Below are positions 46,641 through 58,948 of a stretch of DNA of 64,000 bases, piece by piece (the first letter of the stretch is position 1; each line of letters starts with the position of its first letter). Source of the DNA: Maratus speciosus (Eukaryota > Arthropoda > Arachnida > Araneae > Salticidae). The notes beneath the pieces were generated by a model that had not been told where the DNA came from, searched no databases, and saw only the letters and a list, made by a program, of their open reading frames with translations. A program made the position numbers and the translations under genes. The DNA is taken from the NCBI GenBank assembly GCA_963932465.1, contig OZ010791.1, positions 319,048,283-319,112,282 of the forward strand, in the 5' to 3' direction.

Positions 46641-47508
46641 GATTAAATATTCTCTAAAAGTTTTGCCGGAACAAAGTTCAAGTATTTTTACCGGTCACAC
46701 AATTTTGAATGGCAAAAGTTTTTAGATTAAGACACACAGCATCATTATTTATAATGTATATAAGTGCAAGAAGTTAATTATTAAACATTACACATTTTTA
46801 ATAAATGTAGTTACGTTACATTGCGATGTATTTTGAAACTAAGGGAGGTTGGATAATTTTAAATAGTAAAGCGTTTTATAGTACAAAATATTTATGAAAA
46901 ATATAGGAAAAGAACGAAAGAATTAAATATGAATTATAATGTTATGTTAAATAATGTATAGTGTTGATGCGAAATGTTTTTCTCTTCTTGTAATTTTAAA
47001 TGCCAATACTTTATATTCTAAGAATTCAAAATAAAACTTTATGAATTACTTACGAACAAAAAATGAAATGTTAACTATAAGATAAGGTATTTAATAAATA
47101 AACTTATACAACATTGCAAGTGTAAAGGTTTCTGGAAAAAAAAATCTATTGAACAAATGAAAAAGTATATAGTTATATCATGCAAATGAAAAAGTAAAAA
47201 TATTTTTAAATTAACATACTTATTGTTATTGTTATTACTTTATATTAGAAGTAATTTTCATTTCATAAAATTTGTAATGACTGAATTTTATTTTATTTTT
47301 AAAAATCCTGAAGTATATATAAAAAAAAAACTTCGAACATAAATTTAAATATAAATCCCGTTGAGCTATTTTATTACAAATGTCATCGCGCAATGTAGCA
47401 ACCAAAACACAGCAAAGATGTCAACGAAAATTATTAGTAGCTTATGGTTCAATTTTCATATACAGTGTTTTATAAAAAATATATATGTGTTTACCAATTT
47501 TAAATATA
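46641..47508. other. AT-rich sequence without recognised gene
   Basis: Nothing recognised apart from a short TTATTG tract at about 47221-47237. Confidence 0.45.
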
Positions 47509-47734
47509 CACTGTAAAAAATTTATGGAACGCTACTCCATAAAATTTGTGGCAGCCTGCAGTTTATTAAGTAATTTAACCGATATAACTGGTGTTACGTT
47601 AAGCTAGTGTGTAATATGGCACAAGTTATATCAGCTTAAATAACACCATTATATAAGTTGAATTACTCCAAAAAAATTGAGGCAGCATACTGCCACCAAT
47701 TTTATGGAGTAACGTTACACAATTTTTTACAGTG
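47509..47734. mobile_element. MITE with CACTGTAAAAAATT ends
   Basis: 226 bp with inverted termini CACTGTAAAAAATT(T/G), then GGAACGCTACTCCATAAAAT against GTAACGTTACTCCATAAAAT, and GGTGGCAG blocks. CACTGTAAAAA-type ends occur in several DNA transposon groups, and I find no clear target duplication, so the superfamily is left open. Confidence 0.75.
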
Positions 47735-50427
47735 CAATTGTCTAATAACGATATTAATATACTAGATATTGATCAGAAATATTAAAAAAATCCGTCAAAA
47801 AAGCTATTAGAGCTTTGTGCCTCTGAGAACGTTTTTTCACTATATACATGTATTACAAAATATATTAATTTGAAATAAGTGAAAGAAAAAAAAATATATA
47901 GCAAAAATGTAATCTGTAAAAAATATATTTTCAAGAATTTGATTTTGGCGACATTGATCTCTTAATGAATAAGTTTCATATTGCGTTTTATTTAACGCAC
48001 GTCATGAAAGTTTACAAATCATAACATAATTCCAAATAGTACGAAATAAAAAGAATTAAAGAAAATGTTTCTAATATTAATGAACTTATGCTACAAAATT
48101 TAAATCAAGTTTTTAAATAAATGGAAATTGACTAAGTTTTATTTTAAAATGCCAGGTGGAAGAAAAATGATTAAAATTTGTTTGTTGTATTCATTAGATA
48201 AAATATTTCAAAATACTTAATACTTAAAAGTTACATATTATGTTGTAAATTAATTTATATAAATATAAAATAATGATTTTTGCCTGTTTTTTTTTGTACC
48301 TTTTATCTTGTCTCGTCATACGAGGGAGTTCGTAAAATTTAAATTACAGTCGACTATTTTTATATTCTATTCGCGCCACTATTTTTAAAAAATAAATTTC
48401 GTAGTATATTTCTCTTGCAAATATTCTTAAAGCTTTATACAAGATTTTTGTTTTAAAAGATGTTGTGCGAGGTAGCATTAAAAAATATTCGCTTGTAATT
48501 GAAACTTTACGATATCTACTTGTATTTATGATAAAAGCGATAATAGCGAAATCAACGCAGGGTTTAGCCTAAAATAATGATTTTCTTTATGCAATCGTAA
48601 ATTGCAATAACCAATATTACAAAAATAACTTATTCGTGTTGCGTTAAATATTTAAAAAAGATGGTTAAAATACTTGATATAATCATCACATATGCAGTAA
48701 GTTAAAACAATTCAAAAAGTGTTTGTTATTGGCATTTATTATGATGCAGCTAAAACGAAGTAAAAAACAACATTGCACATAAAACTTAGAATTTTTTTTA
48801 TAAACACATATATGAAAAAATTACAATAACAGTCATAAGAAGGAATTATGTGATAGAAATTATGAAGAAAATTGTTTACCAGGCATCTCAAAACATTGCT
48901 ATGAATTCATTTAGCATAAATAATAATCTTTTAAAAGTTTAAACACTAACTTTCCGAAAACTTATAAAGTTTATTAGAAATTAGCAGTGTATTACAGAAA
49001 TATCTTTAATCTGACATGGAAGAAAATTTGTTTTAAACTATAAAATAAATGTTTGCGGTAATTATAAGGATACAATTATGTTTCCGCACAATGTCAGTAC
49101 AAAGTACTGGCATAACTCAGTATTTCTTAATGATGGATGGTTTCATTAAAATCAAACAAGACAGTATATAAAAACTTACATATATTTTTTTACTATTGTA
49201 AATATCCATGTAGCAATTTTTATGTATAAATGCAACATTACTTTTGTAACTTGAGAAAAAAATGAGGTTGTTTTTCTATTATGGAAAATTATTGTATTTA
49301 TAATAAGTAATTTTTCTTCGCTGAATAATATTTCCGAAAATTGCAACAGATGATTCAATATCTGATAATATCTGATATAATTTCGTTATAACTAATACCG
49401 AAATCATACATAACATAGTTATAAAATTTTCTAAAGTAACTTTACTTCAAATTTTGAGAAGCAGTGTTACTCAAGGAATAACGTTCAATAATTCAGAATA
49501 TATTTTTAAATGCAATCGGATCGTGCTTTTAAAAAATGCTTAAGTGTGAATAACTGGGTTTCAAAAATATATTCTGTGTGAAAATTTTATATCATTATAC
49601 ATTTAAAGAAAGAACAATATAAAACAAAATCTATACTTATCATTATGTATACCTATGATAATCTATACTTATGATATTGTTATTTTTTAAATTATTATCT
49701 TAAATGCCACATGTAGAATATTGCAAAATTTACATTCATGTGTGCTGACACAATTACTGACGGATGACATTTATGTAACAAATTTATTTAAGCTGATGTG
49801 CAGATGACAGTACTACATCATACAGACATTTATGAAAAAGTTAAGTTTATGTAAGTTATTTAAATTGAAACTTGTCCAATTATTTAAAACATCGATTATT
49901 TTGTTCATTCGGAACAATGAAGTTCAAACCTATGTACCATTTTAAGTTCTCGGTGTTTCAGATTTAAAACTTTATTGTCAAATAATATTTTTATATTTTA
50001 ATGCAATAATAATTATTGCCGTCAACAGAAATTGAATTAGGGCATAACACTCGGAACTTTTTATTAAATACGTGGTTTGCTACCCCATGTTCTATGGTAA
50101 TTTTCAATCCTCTTGATGCCTACTATCATCCCTCTTTAGTTGTAGGACAAATTCTGAAACAGCCTCTGTATATATATATAAGAGATTCTAATAATATTTC
50201 TACTAACTCGTTACTCAAAAAGTAAACAAAGTTTTTTTGTTTCTTTTATTAAAATCAAATTATATTTTTTACTAAACATGCAAGCTTTTTTAAAATTTAA
50301 TAATGTATTTAATTTTATACCTGCCAAAAAGATTATGAGACAACATAAAATTACACTTAAAATATGCAAACAATTCATTTCTAGTGGGAAAATATAAAAT
50401 AAAAACTTTCTTCTTGTTATACAATAT
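47735..50427. other. AT-rich sequence without recognised gene
   Basis: A long stretch with no transposon termini, RNA gene or coding segment I can support. Short frames such as 49176-49358 (minus) and 50016-50225 (plus) have no motifs. Confidence 0.45.
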
Positions 50428-51330
50428 TTACAGAAAAAAAATTACAAAATGAAAAAATGAAAGAAAAAGAAAAGAAAAGAAATAAAAAACATGTTTATGC
50501 TCAGTAGAGAATGTGTAAATATTTGTCACAATAATGTTTCTTCTTTGAATGAAATATTTGTTACTCTGAAAAATGTTCATGTTGTTTACTAAAAACTGAC
50601 ACTGTTTCTTTTTTGGTGAATGCAGCATCAGTGTTTTCCCATTTTTCCCGTTTTACTAGAAAAATATTTAATGCGCATTCCAGCTTCCTATATTTATATG
50701 TTCTTGCAGCGTTATATTCAATTTCAAGGGAATATGTTTCAGAAAATAAATAAATAAAATATGAATTTCATAAAAATACGACTTTGCACTTGTATAAAAT
50801 GTTTTTTTTGAAGATATACTTTATTTTTCTGTTACAACATTTGTTTCTTCATATGATATATGCAATGAATGAAGTAGCATTTTAATTTTTATTACAATGA
50901 CTGTCAATAAAATTCAATTTAAAAATGCAAATTTGTTCATTTTGTAATGAAAAAATCACCCCCCCCCCAAAAAAAAAAAAAAACAAAACAAAAACAAAAC
51001 AATGCTTTTACGCTGACGCGAAATAGGCACATCACAACAATTTCTTTTCTTTGAATGAAATCTTTTTTGCTCTCTAAAATGTTCATGTTGTTTAGAAAAA
51101 AAAGTACAGTAGTAGTATTTTTATGCATTGTTTAGTGTTTTCACATTTGTTTCGCACTAAATTCTTTTTAAGAAATGTTTAATATATTTTATATCATTGT
51201 GATAGTCTTTATGCGTTGTATTCAGTTTAAATGAAAAGATTTTTCGAGGAAATAAACTTCTTTTACACTAAAAATATGATTTTGTATTTGTAAAAAATAT
51301 TTTATTCAAATGTTAGCAATATTTCTTGGT
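50428..51330. repeat. Tandem duplication, about 508-bp period
   Basis: 50440-50830 and 50945-51330 are diverged direct copies. Shared phrases: TTCTTTGAATGAAAT, AATGTTCATGTTGTTTA, CAGTGTTTTCCCAT / TAGTGTTTTCACAT and AATATGATTTT-like stretches. On the minus strand each copy has a short frame with a similar stretch (NNMNIFQSNKYFIQRRNIIV against NNMNILESKKDFIQRKEIVV), the only peptide-level similarity seen. Either chance retention or an old duplicated exon. Confidence 0.7.
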
Positions 51331-51769
51331 TAAAATAAGTTTTTCGGAAACTATTTGTCATATTCTTCTTCATTATGCATGACTTGTTTTTAAATGGATC
51401 GAAAATATATCTTCCACTTAAAATAGATCAAAATAGAAATATTTAATGTGGAATTTTTTAAATTCTTTCATATTTTATGAAAATACAAAAGGAGCTTCGT
51501 ATGGGATTTACAAGTAATAAAAATTATTGCGATTTTTTTTAAATATTTTATTTTTTGGATGCATTTATAAAAAGCTAAAATTAAAAAAATATATTTGCTC
51601 ATGTTTTTCTTTAAGTCCAACATCAGATATACTTTGAAAATATCTACTACTATGGACAACCATTGATAGTTAAAGCGAAATTTTCAACTGAACGTTCGAA
51701 AAGGAAATGATTCTGCCTGCTGTTTTATTATTTCACAAGAATTATTGAACTTCAGACGAGGTTTAAGTA
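51331..51769. other. AT-rich spacer
   Basis: No gene recognised. Confidence 0.45.
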
Positions 51770-52165
51770 ACGGGTGAACCAAAAGTCTTGCTTGGATTAT
51801 AAATATTTATTGTGTTCAAACTGATTATAATTAGCCATATGTTTGTTTGGATACATTGTAAGAACTGTTAGAACTTTTTTTTAATAAGACCACATACCTC
51901 CGCATATTTCAACGCGTGCCCACTTCGCAGCTCGGAGAATGTCTAAGCGGTATTCTAGTTTACGCCAAATGTTCTTTAACAAGGCTTCTGTTACAGTACA
52001 TGCAACAACTTGTATTTTCAGTTCTTCGACGTGAGCAATTGGTGAGGCAAAGAATATGTCCTCTAGTCCCCAAAGAAAAAAAAAACAGAAGTCTAATATC
52101 TGGAAAGCGTGGAGTCCAGGGTGTTGGTCCATCCCTTCCAATCACAAAAGAAAAACAACAAAAAC
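51770..52165 (-). pseudogene. Mariner-like transposase C-terminal fragment
   Basis: Minus-strand pieces in two frames: VIGRDGPTPWTPRFPDIRLL (52160-52100, matching the WPPRSPDLTP region of mariner-like transposases) and, after a frameshift, ASPIAHVEELKIQVVACTV with the tail LLKNIWRKLEYRLDILRA ending near 51920. A likely element end with GTGAACCAAAAGTC lies at about 51773-51787. Immediately upstream the sequence is cut by the 52179-54860 transposon. Inactive remnant. Confidence 0.75.
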
Positions 52166-52178
52166 TGACCTATCCAAT

Positions 52179-54809
52179 AGTGTGGGTCGAAAAAAGGAAT
52201 TTTTCTATTTTCAGAACGCTATAGAGCGGACAAGTTGCCTATAGTAATAAGAAGAAAAACGGCATAAATATTTTTAAAATCGGTTAACATCTTCCATTCG
52301 CGCATCGTACTTAAAGTTGATGAAAAATTGCAAAAATCGCGCCTTTTTTCTAATTTTTTTAAGTTAATTAAAACTTCAAAAATAAACACGCTTTAGCTTT
52401 TTATACTTCTTTCATGGTTTACATAACCTAACTAAATTAAATTCCGATCAATACCAATTTTTCTTGTTCGCGCAAGGACTTAGAAAAAAACATATATTTA
52501 CCAGTTTTTCGCAATTTTCACCGTGCAATTCTTAGTTTGTTTTGCTAAAACAAAAAGACGCAGAACTCACCACGTGGTGGTGGTTACGCCTTGAGTTCCA
52601 CCCACATCCTACCCAACCAATCGTCGAATTGTTGGGTGTAGTATTTATATTATATTAAAAAGACCACATGCATGTCAATGTGTAATTCTAATTAAATGCT
52701 TATATAAAAAAAACAAAGAAAGTTCGTGTCTTTGAGTTTAGGTTCGTGATTCTTCAAAGGAATTACAATTTGGGGGAAAATTGGATGTATTTACAAAACC
52801 GTTATAAAAAGTTAAATGTGAAGGCTGCCGAGCGGAAAGTTCGTGATCTTCAGCAAGCACTGAGTGTTTCCTCAAATAGTTTTAAATTTCCTAAAGTGGC
52901 AGTTTACTATGAAATGGATGAACTCAAACACAATTCTTTTGAAGACTCGGAGTATGAGGAAGATAAATACAAGCCGAGTACATCGACTAAAAGCCCAAAT
53001 GTTAGTTGAGAATTAAAATTAACAAAACAGTGCTACACAGCGATCGTTTCGGAGTTTATGATTGGCCAAAAGCTGCCATAGCGTCAAGTGGATAACCGAC
53101 ACAAATTCTTCTGATATGGTTGATAAGTGTAAAATAAAAAGAGACAAGAGTCGTTTTAGGACGGATTTGAAAAGCCGATTCACACTCCTGAAGAAAGTTC
53201 GGGTATTTTTTTGACGGACAAAAATGAGGTACTTTGTTCCTTGAAAAATTTAATGTCAAGCAATTTCACAGGAATGTGAAATAAGAACACTATTCTCTTA
53301 TCCCGGAACCTGGATCAATTTATATTGGACATGTAACTCCTTCCTCAAGTTCATCAAATGATATAAGTCAAAGCATTATTTCTTGTTTGTCTGAACTATC
53401 AATATCACTAGAAAAACTAGAAGCAGTAGGGTGTGATTGTACTGTAACAAACACTGGATGGAATAGCGGTGCTTTACACGGACTAGAAAATCATAAAATG
53501 TGGAGCATATGCATCCGGCATTTTAATGAGCTTTCTTATCGCCGAATTTTCCAACATATTCACGGTCAAACTGAAGGGCCTAAATTTTTTAGTGAGCCAA
53601 TTGGGTAGTAGCTCACGTGTTGTGAAAAAACTCCTGTGGTCGATTGTGAACCCACTGATTGTTCAATTCCTGATATAGACAGGATGTTTTTGAGCTAAGA
53701 ACAACAGTAATTTTGGGGCATTTTGAATGCAATCACCTTGGGACAGTGTCCAGAAAACTTGGCGAATTGGGACCTTGGTACTTTGTCCGATTCCAGATGA
53801 CTAACTGCGGCCAACCGAGTCCTTAAATTGTATTAGATTCATCCGAAAACTTAAAAGAAATAGTTGGCTTCATCATAAAATCATACATGTCTGTGTAATT
53901 TGCCATAAAATAAGCAAATATTTTACTGACGGACCAAAACATGTACTTGAAGCAATTGAAATATCATGCTATTTATCCGACGAATTACTACAAGTTGTCG
54001 ATCCAGCAATAGAATGAAATGCATGTTTTGCACATCCAGATAATGTTCTGTTGGCAATGATTGTCGATTAAAGAAAATATATTCGGGATATTGGTTACAG
54101 AGGGATCGTAAATGCAAGACCATCCCGTCCCAAAGAAGAAGACTGTTAGAAATGTAATGCCATCGAATGGAAACTTTCAAGCTTTCGATTATACAGAAAT
54201 TATTAATTGGAATTCTTGTGCGGTGTATCCTTATCAAATGCCGCGGGACCTAAGTGAAGATGATGTTAAATCGTTCACCACTTCTAACACTATTCAGAGA
54301 AATGCAAATGTTTCCCTGTCACACCGAGACTGTTAAGATGTGTGTCAAAATTGTGACAGAGATCTCGAATAAAGTATATAGACATGAAGCTAGAGATGGC
54401 TATATACGAACAACACTGAAGACTAAATCGGTTATGCCTCATCCACGTGGTAAGTTCTGGGTCGTTTTGTTCTAACAAAACGAGCGAAGAGTTGCACGGT
54501 GAAAATTGCGAAAAATTGCTAAATTTATGTTTTTTTCCAAGATGTTGCGCGAACGGAAAAATTAGATTATTGATTGGAATTTAATTTATTTAGGTTATGT
54601 AAACCATGAAACTAGCATAAAAAGCTAAAGCGTGTTTATTGTTAAATTTTTAATTAACTTAAAAAAAATAGAGAAAAGGCGTGAATTTTGCAATTTTTCA
54701 TCAATTTTAAGTACGATGCGCGAATGGAAGATGTTAACCTATTTTAAAAACTTTTTATGCCGTTTTTCTTCTTATTACAATAGGCAACATTTGCGTACTA
54801 AAGATTTCC

Positions 54810-54842
<33 letters not shown>

Positions 54843-54860
54843 TTTTTCGACCCACCCTAC
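52179..54860 (+). mobile_element. DNA transposon with about 300-bp inverted termini
   Basis: 2.68 kb flanked by the direct repeat TATCCAAT (52171-52178 and 54861-54868; nine bases with a preceding C). Terminal sequences AGTGTGGGTCGAAAAAA and AGGGTGGGTCGAAAAAA (minus strand) start inverted repeats of roughly 330 bp. Long shared blocks include GGTTAACATCTTCCATTCGC, GCGCATCGTACTTAAA, ATGGTTTACATAACCTAA and TTCGCAATTTTCACCGTGCA. Between them is one degenerate gene (52746-54475). The target length fits hAT, P or Mutator groups. The superfamily is not established. Confidence 0.85.
52746..54475 (+). pseudogene. Degenerate transposase-like gene, unnamed family
   Basis: I recognise the pattern from a multicopy, uncharacterised protein family of arthropod genomes but cannot name it. 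Pieces in order: MILQRNYNLGENWMYLQNRY and AAERKVRDLQQALSVS (52746-53009); AVGCDCTVTNTGWNSGAL, then CIRHFNELSYRRIFQHIHG and GPKFFSEPIG (53411-53608); frames with WDLGTLSDSR, LTAANRVLKLY, KHVLEAIEISCYLSDELLQ and NVLLAMIVD (53700-54070); and CHTETVKMCVKIVTEISNKV plus HEARDGYIRTTLK (54316-54420). The conserved D, H/NEL and E positions could form an RNase H-like DDE core. Many stops and frameshifts; not functional. Its place between inverted termini makes it the probable transposase. Confidence 0.65.
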
Positions 54861-54868
54861 TATCCAAT

Positions 54869-55162
54869 GATACAACAAGTTACTTTATTATACAAACGGT
54901 TAGTTTGTAATGAATTATTACTTATAATTAGGGCAGACTTTTTGTTCAGTCTGAATAATAAAGCGATAAAAATCATGTATACGTTGCACATACAGGGTTG
55001 TTTAAATATGCAAACTCATATGTGGTTAGTAAGCATGAAAAGGTTAAAGAGTGATTGGAGGTAAATAGCTTAAGTGCTTGACACCTAGAGCCCGTTGAAC
55101 CTCTGAATCTAGGGGCAAGCACAATATCGTTCTGCGGGCCCAAAGGAGGCTTAGGAAAAGAT
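54869..55162. other. AT-rich spacer with hairpin
   Basis: GTGCTTG...CTAG and CTAG...CAAGCAC at about 55074-55122 can form a stem with a loop near 25 bases. No known RNA class fits. Confidence 0.35.
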
Positions 55163-55345
55163 TTTTACATTATTCTATCTATAATGGAAGACAGTATTGT
55201 AAACGAAATATTTTCGACTTCCGGTTTTCGACGGATTTACAGGACTTAGGGTTCAGAGATCCCGAAAAAAATGTTTATATAAAATTTCTGTCTGTCAGTC
55301 CGTATGTCCGTATGTCGCTATTGTACCATCGAAAAGTGTATGAAA
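55163..55345. repeat. Leader module of dispersed repeat, copy 2
   Basis: Matches 32686-32850: ACTTCCGGTTTTCGACGG, TTCAGAGATCCCGAAAAAAA and TTTCTGTCTGTCAGTCCG. The following sequence (to about 55560) is unrelated to the 147-bp array that follows the other copy. Confidence 0.72.
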
Positions 55346-56077
55346 TTATGCATAGAATTAAAAAAGTTCATGTATATGTTTTTGGCTATGGCAAGCAGGT
55401 CCTCCTTGAATTTTGAAATATTCCACCGGTAGGGGGGAGCGATAATAGCAATTTGTCTGTCATTCTCTCGATCGATATTTCGTATTTCTGTTGTACTATA
55501 GGAGTCTTGTGCAACGACGGGAGCTTCGATTCCTGTTAAGCCGGCTAACGAAAAAATTTGATTTTATTAAAATATCATGATCAAGATTATCTCGTTTTTA
55601 CTCCGTTTAATTGGCTAAAGCAGAAATTAAAGATGAAAGTCACAGTTGGTATAGTATTTTACTAATACTATTGCAATATTATCGTTTGTAACTACTTTTT
55701 GAAATATTAAGATGTGTGAGAGAGGAGAATGTTTTGGGATTGGTACATGCAACAAGTTTAATTTTGCATTCATGGGACCATTTCATTCAAACAAATTTCA
55801 TTCCGGGTGGTACATAGCTGTGTTCGGATATTTATCAAATAGTATTTTTTTTATTCACCATATATAATGTATTTCAGGGATATTTGTGGTATATATGGTT
55901 GCTGTATATTGAGTTACACTGGTGATAAACAACACATTAAGATGGCAAATGTTTGGTTCATATCTTATTGATTACTTTCAACCTATCCAGTTAAGTAAGT
56001 TTCCTGAAGGACATTCTCTTCCATTATGAAAACTTTCTCTTCCAAAAAGTTTTACAAAACAATGTAATATGTATATA
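55346..56077. other. Sequence without recognised gene
   Basis: The first part is probably the body of the repeat started by the leader module. No coding or RNA gene recognised. Confidence 0.4.
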
Positions 56078-56079
56078 TA

Positions 56080-56453
56080 CAGTGTGACAGTAAAGTCATG
56101 GTGCACTTTTGACCGGTCACAGGAAATAAACGAAACAAGCTGGAAATGCAAAATCTTTTCCAAATAAAAGAAAAACTCTACAAGTTTCGCATCTGTTCAG
56201 TGCAGTTTGATGTGGCCTCCATTTGAAACAGTGAACCACAGACATTATTCACTCTGTTACAACAGACGTGCTTAACTGTGTGTTGGAAGAACTTGAATAT
56301 CGTTTAAATGTGTGTAGGGCAACAAATCAAGGCCACATCGAACTGCACTGAACAAAACTGTCTTTTATTTGTTGAACAATTCACATTTCCATCTTGTTTT
56401 CGCTGATTTCCTGTGACCGGTCAAAAGTGCACCGTGACTTTACGGACATACTG
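56080..56453. mobile_element. Mariner-type MITE with residual coding
   Basis: 374 bp flanked by TA (56078-56079, 56454-56455). The inverted termini run about 45 bp, including GTGCACTTTTGACCGGTCAC on both strands. The interior keeps a plus-strand remnant, LEELEYRLNVCRATNQGHIE, which matches the C-terminal tail of mariner-like transposases, as at 51.9 kb. An inner inverted pair (GTTCAGTGCAGTTTGATGTGG and its complement) makes it nearly a complete hairpin. It is a deletion derivative of an autonomous mariner. Confidence 0.85.
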
Positions 56454-56455
56454 TA

Positions 56456-57325
56456 TATATATATATGTATATTAATTATTCACTTTTTGCTGTATAGAAT
56501 TTAAGATAATGACTCTTATAATATCATAAATGCTTTATTTTTCTGGTCGATCTTTCATTTGTTCAAATGGTTTACAATTACAAAAAGTTTTATTGTATAT
56601 ATATATATAAGAAAAATGCGACCTATTTTGCCATCATCCTTGGGAGCCTTGTTAAATTTCAGAAGGGAAGCTCGCCTTTTTGAACAATAAGCCCATATTG
56701 CCAAGTTTTACATATTTTTTTTATGTGCGATTTTCTAGTAAAATTTCAATAAAGAACGTGTAAGTGTTATTATGGTAAATTTTGAAACAATACAAATAAA
56801 CGAAATAATATTCGTATGCATATTATTTTAAATAAAATATTAAAATTTTTGAATGTTATTGTAATAATGACTACTGAAAGCAAAGGCCAGAATTTGAAGA
56901 ATGTTTAATATTTTATGATATTTTACACAACTTATAAACAATAGAATATTTTTAGTGGATACCAAACCTTAGACATGTTAAAATTTTGATATGATAAAGA
57001 AAATCCATTATGTGTCTGAATATTTTGATTGCATGTTTATGTATCTATGCTTTTATAACAAGTTTTTAATTTATTTATTGCAAAAGATTTTATGCTTTTA
57101 TCACAAAATACAAACGTTACTGGGATACTGTGCGCAGAATTGTATCAAAACAACTAAATAAGCATTCATAAAACTTTCATAATTTAAAAATCTAATGACT
57201 ATATATCAAACAATCGAAAATCTTAGTAGTATATTTAAAAATAAGATGTTCCTAAATTACTTCAAAAATTATACTAATATTAATTTTCTTCCCGTTAATT
57301 TTAAACTTTAATTTTTCTGCAAAAA
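56456..57325. other. AT-rich sequence without recognised gene
   Basis: No feature beyond a TATATA tract at about 56597-56609. Confidence 0.45.
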
Positions 57326-58360
57326 TTCAGCGATTAATGTTATTGAACCTTTGAATGCACGTTTTCTATTTTTGGAGTAAAGTAAACTTCTTCGTAACGG
57401 AAAAATTCTAGCTATGAGTTTTATCATTGTGCGATATATTTAATAAAATACTTTTATTTTTCAGGGCAAAAATTATTTAGAAAACATTCAGAAATTATAT
57501 AATGGAATAATTAAATAAAATATAAAGAATAATTACAAATTCCTTTTCAAAATGTTGGTGACTTAAAAGAAACGCCGAAAAAGCAATCACGTGAATAAAA
57601 ATATTACTTTTCCCCTATTTTATAATTTTAAGTGCAATTGAATAATAATTATATAAGTAAAAGCTGTTTTATTTAATAATACACTTAAATATGCATTCAG
57701 TGTTTATCTTAAAAACTATGCCTAATTTCATAACCAAATTATGTTGTTCTAAAATATTTTCCATTACAATAGTTCAATTTGGCTAAAGTCCTAATGATGA
57801 AAATTTAAATCCTTTCATTTATGTTTGACAGGAAGCATAGTGTAGCGAATTCCTTCAAAACGCAAATTTTTGCTCTGTTTCATTAAAATCAGATTAAAAT
57901 GCATTATTTGAAATATGCATTTAGATTATCTTAATTGTTTTCTTAAAGTACATTTATAATATTATTTAGACTTATTTATTAATTGATATTGAATATCTAA
58001 AAATATGAAAATATTGTATCGTTATGGAGAAGAAACAATTATATTCTGTTTTAAGACATCTAGAATAATAGGAAGTGGGTGAAAAGTCAATAAAAAATCC
58101 TAGCCTTACATACGTAAAACAAGTTAGTTTTAAAAAAGCGTTAGAAAAGTTTGTTTACATAGATAGGATATTTTTTGCTGGACAAATGTATTGTACAAAT
58201 CATTGCCACAAACGTAAATTAGTTGACTTTAAAAAAAATATTATGGATTGTAACATTGCTGTTTTTAATCCAATTGAGCAATATGATGCTTAAATTCGTT
58301 TAGAAGATACAGCGATTAATGTTATTGATCCTATAAATGCCCTTTTATCCCCCGATATGC
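57326..58360. repeat. Diverged direct repeat, about 980 bp apart
   Basis: CAGCGATTAATGTTATTGAAC at about 57328 recurs as CAGCGATTAATGTTATTGATC at about 58309, each followed by TGAATGCAC / ATAAATGCCC and a TTTT stretch. Weaker similarity continues downstream (ATCATTGTGCG / ATCATTGTACG). Probably an old duplication; the 72-residue frame at 58075 has no motif. Confidence 0.5.
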
Positions 58361-58905
58361 TGTTTATTTCAGGCAACAACTAAAGTGTTGTCCAGTCTCG
58401 TAAAATGAAGCAGATGTATCATTGTACGGTTAAATACTGTTAATCTCTACTGCAATTTTTAAAAACCTCTAAGCATAGCACATTTTCAATTTTTACACCT
58501 TTGTGTAGCGAAAAAAGTACTTTTAACTGCAATTTATTTCAAAACTGCACCTCAATTTATTTTTGATATTATTTTTTTTTTGTAGTTTTTAATGCCATTT
58601 CTGAAATGGTGGCAACTGAAGTACTCCATTTCTGTAGTAAGCAAAGGGAAAATAATTGGAAAATAGAAGATTACTTTATCTTTTTGTGATCAATTGTTCA
58701 CAACAATTGAAAAACAAATTGTAATTAAAATACTTGCTGTTTTAAAAAATATAAATGAATGATTTCTCATAAAACATGGATCTATTTTAAACTATATTAA
58801 ATTTTAAGTACCCATATTAATATTACGAACAAATAAAGTTATATGAATCATTAGATAGACAATTTTTTCGTCGAGTTTACGACATCGCTTTTTGCTGGGT
58901 TTGTG
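58361..58905. other. AT-rich spacer
   Basis: No gene recognised. Confidence 0.4.
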
Positions 58906-58909
58906 TATT

Positions 58910-58948
58910 ATTGCGCAATAGTGACGTCATATGCGTACTTTTATATAG
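58910..58948 (+). promoter_or_regulatory. Promoter-like cluster: C/EBP-type, CRE, TATA
   Basis: Within 39 bp: palindrome ATTGCGCAAT (58910-58919, C/EBP-type), TGACGTCA (58922-58929, full CRE) and TTTATATAG (58940-58948, TATA-like). Their order and spacing would suit transcription rightwards from about 58975. The following sequence has a 60-residue frame at 58973-59155 with no ATG context or motif worth calling a gene, so this is only a candidate. Confidence 0.3.

Noticed and set aside
52179..54860. Calling the element a P element
   Set aside because: The 8-bp target duplication fits, but no THAP domain was seen, and the termini and protein motifs do not match the P family as I know it.
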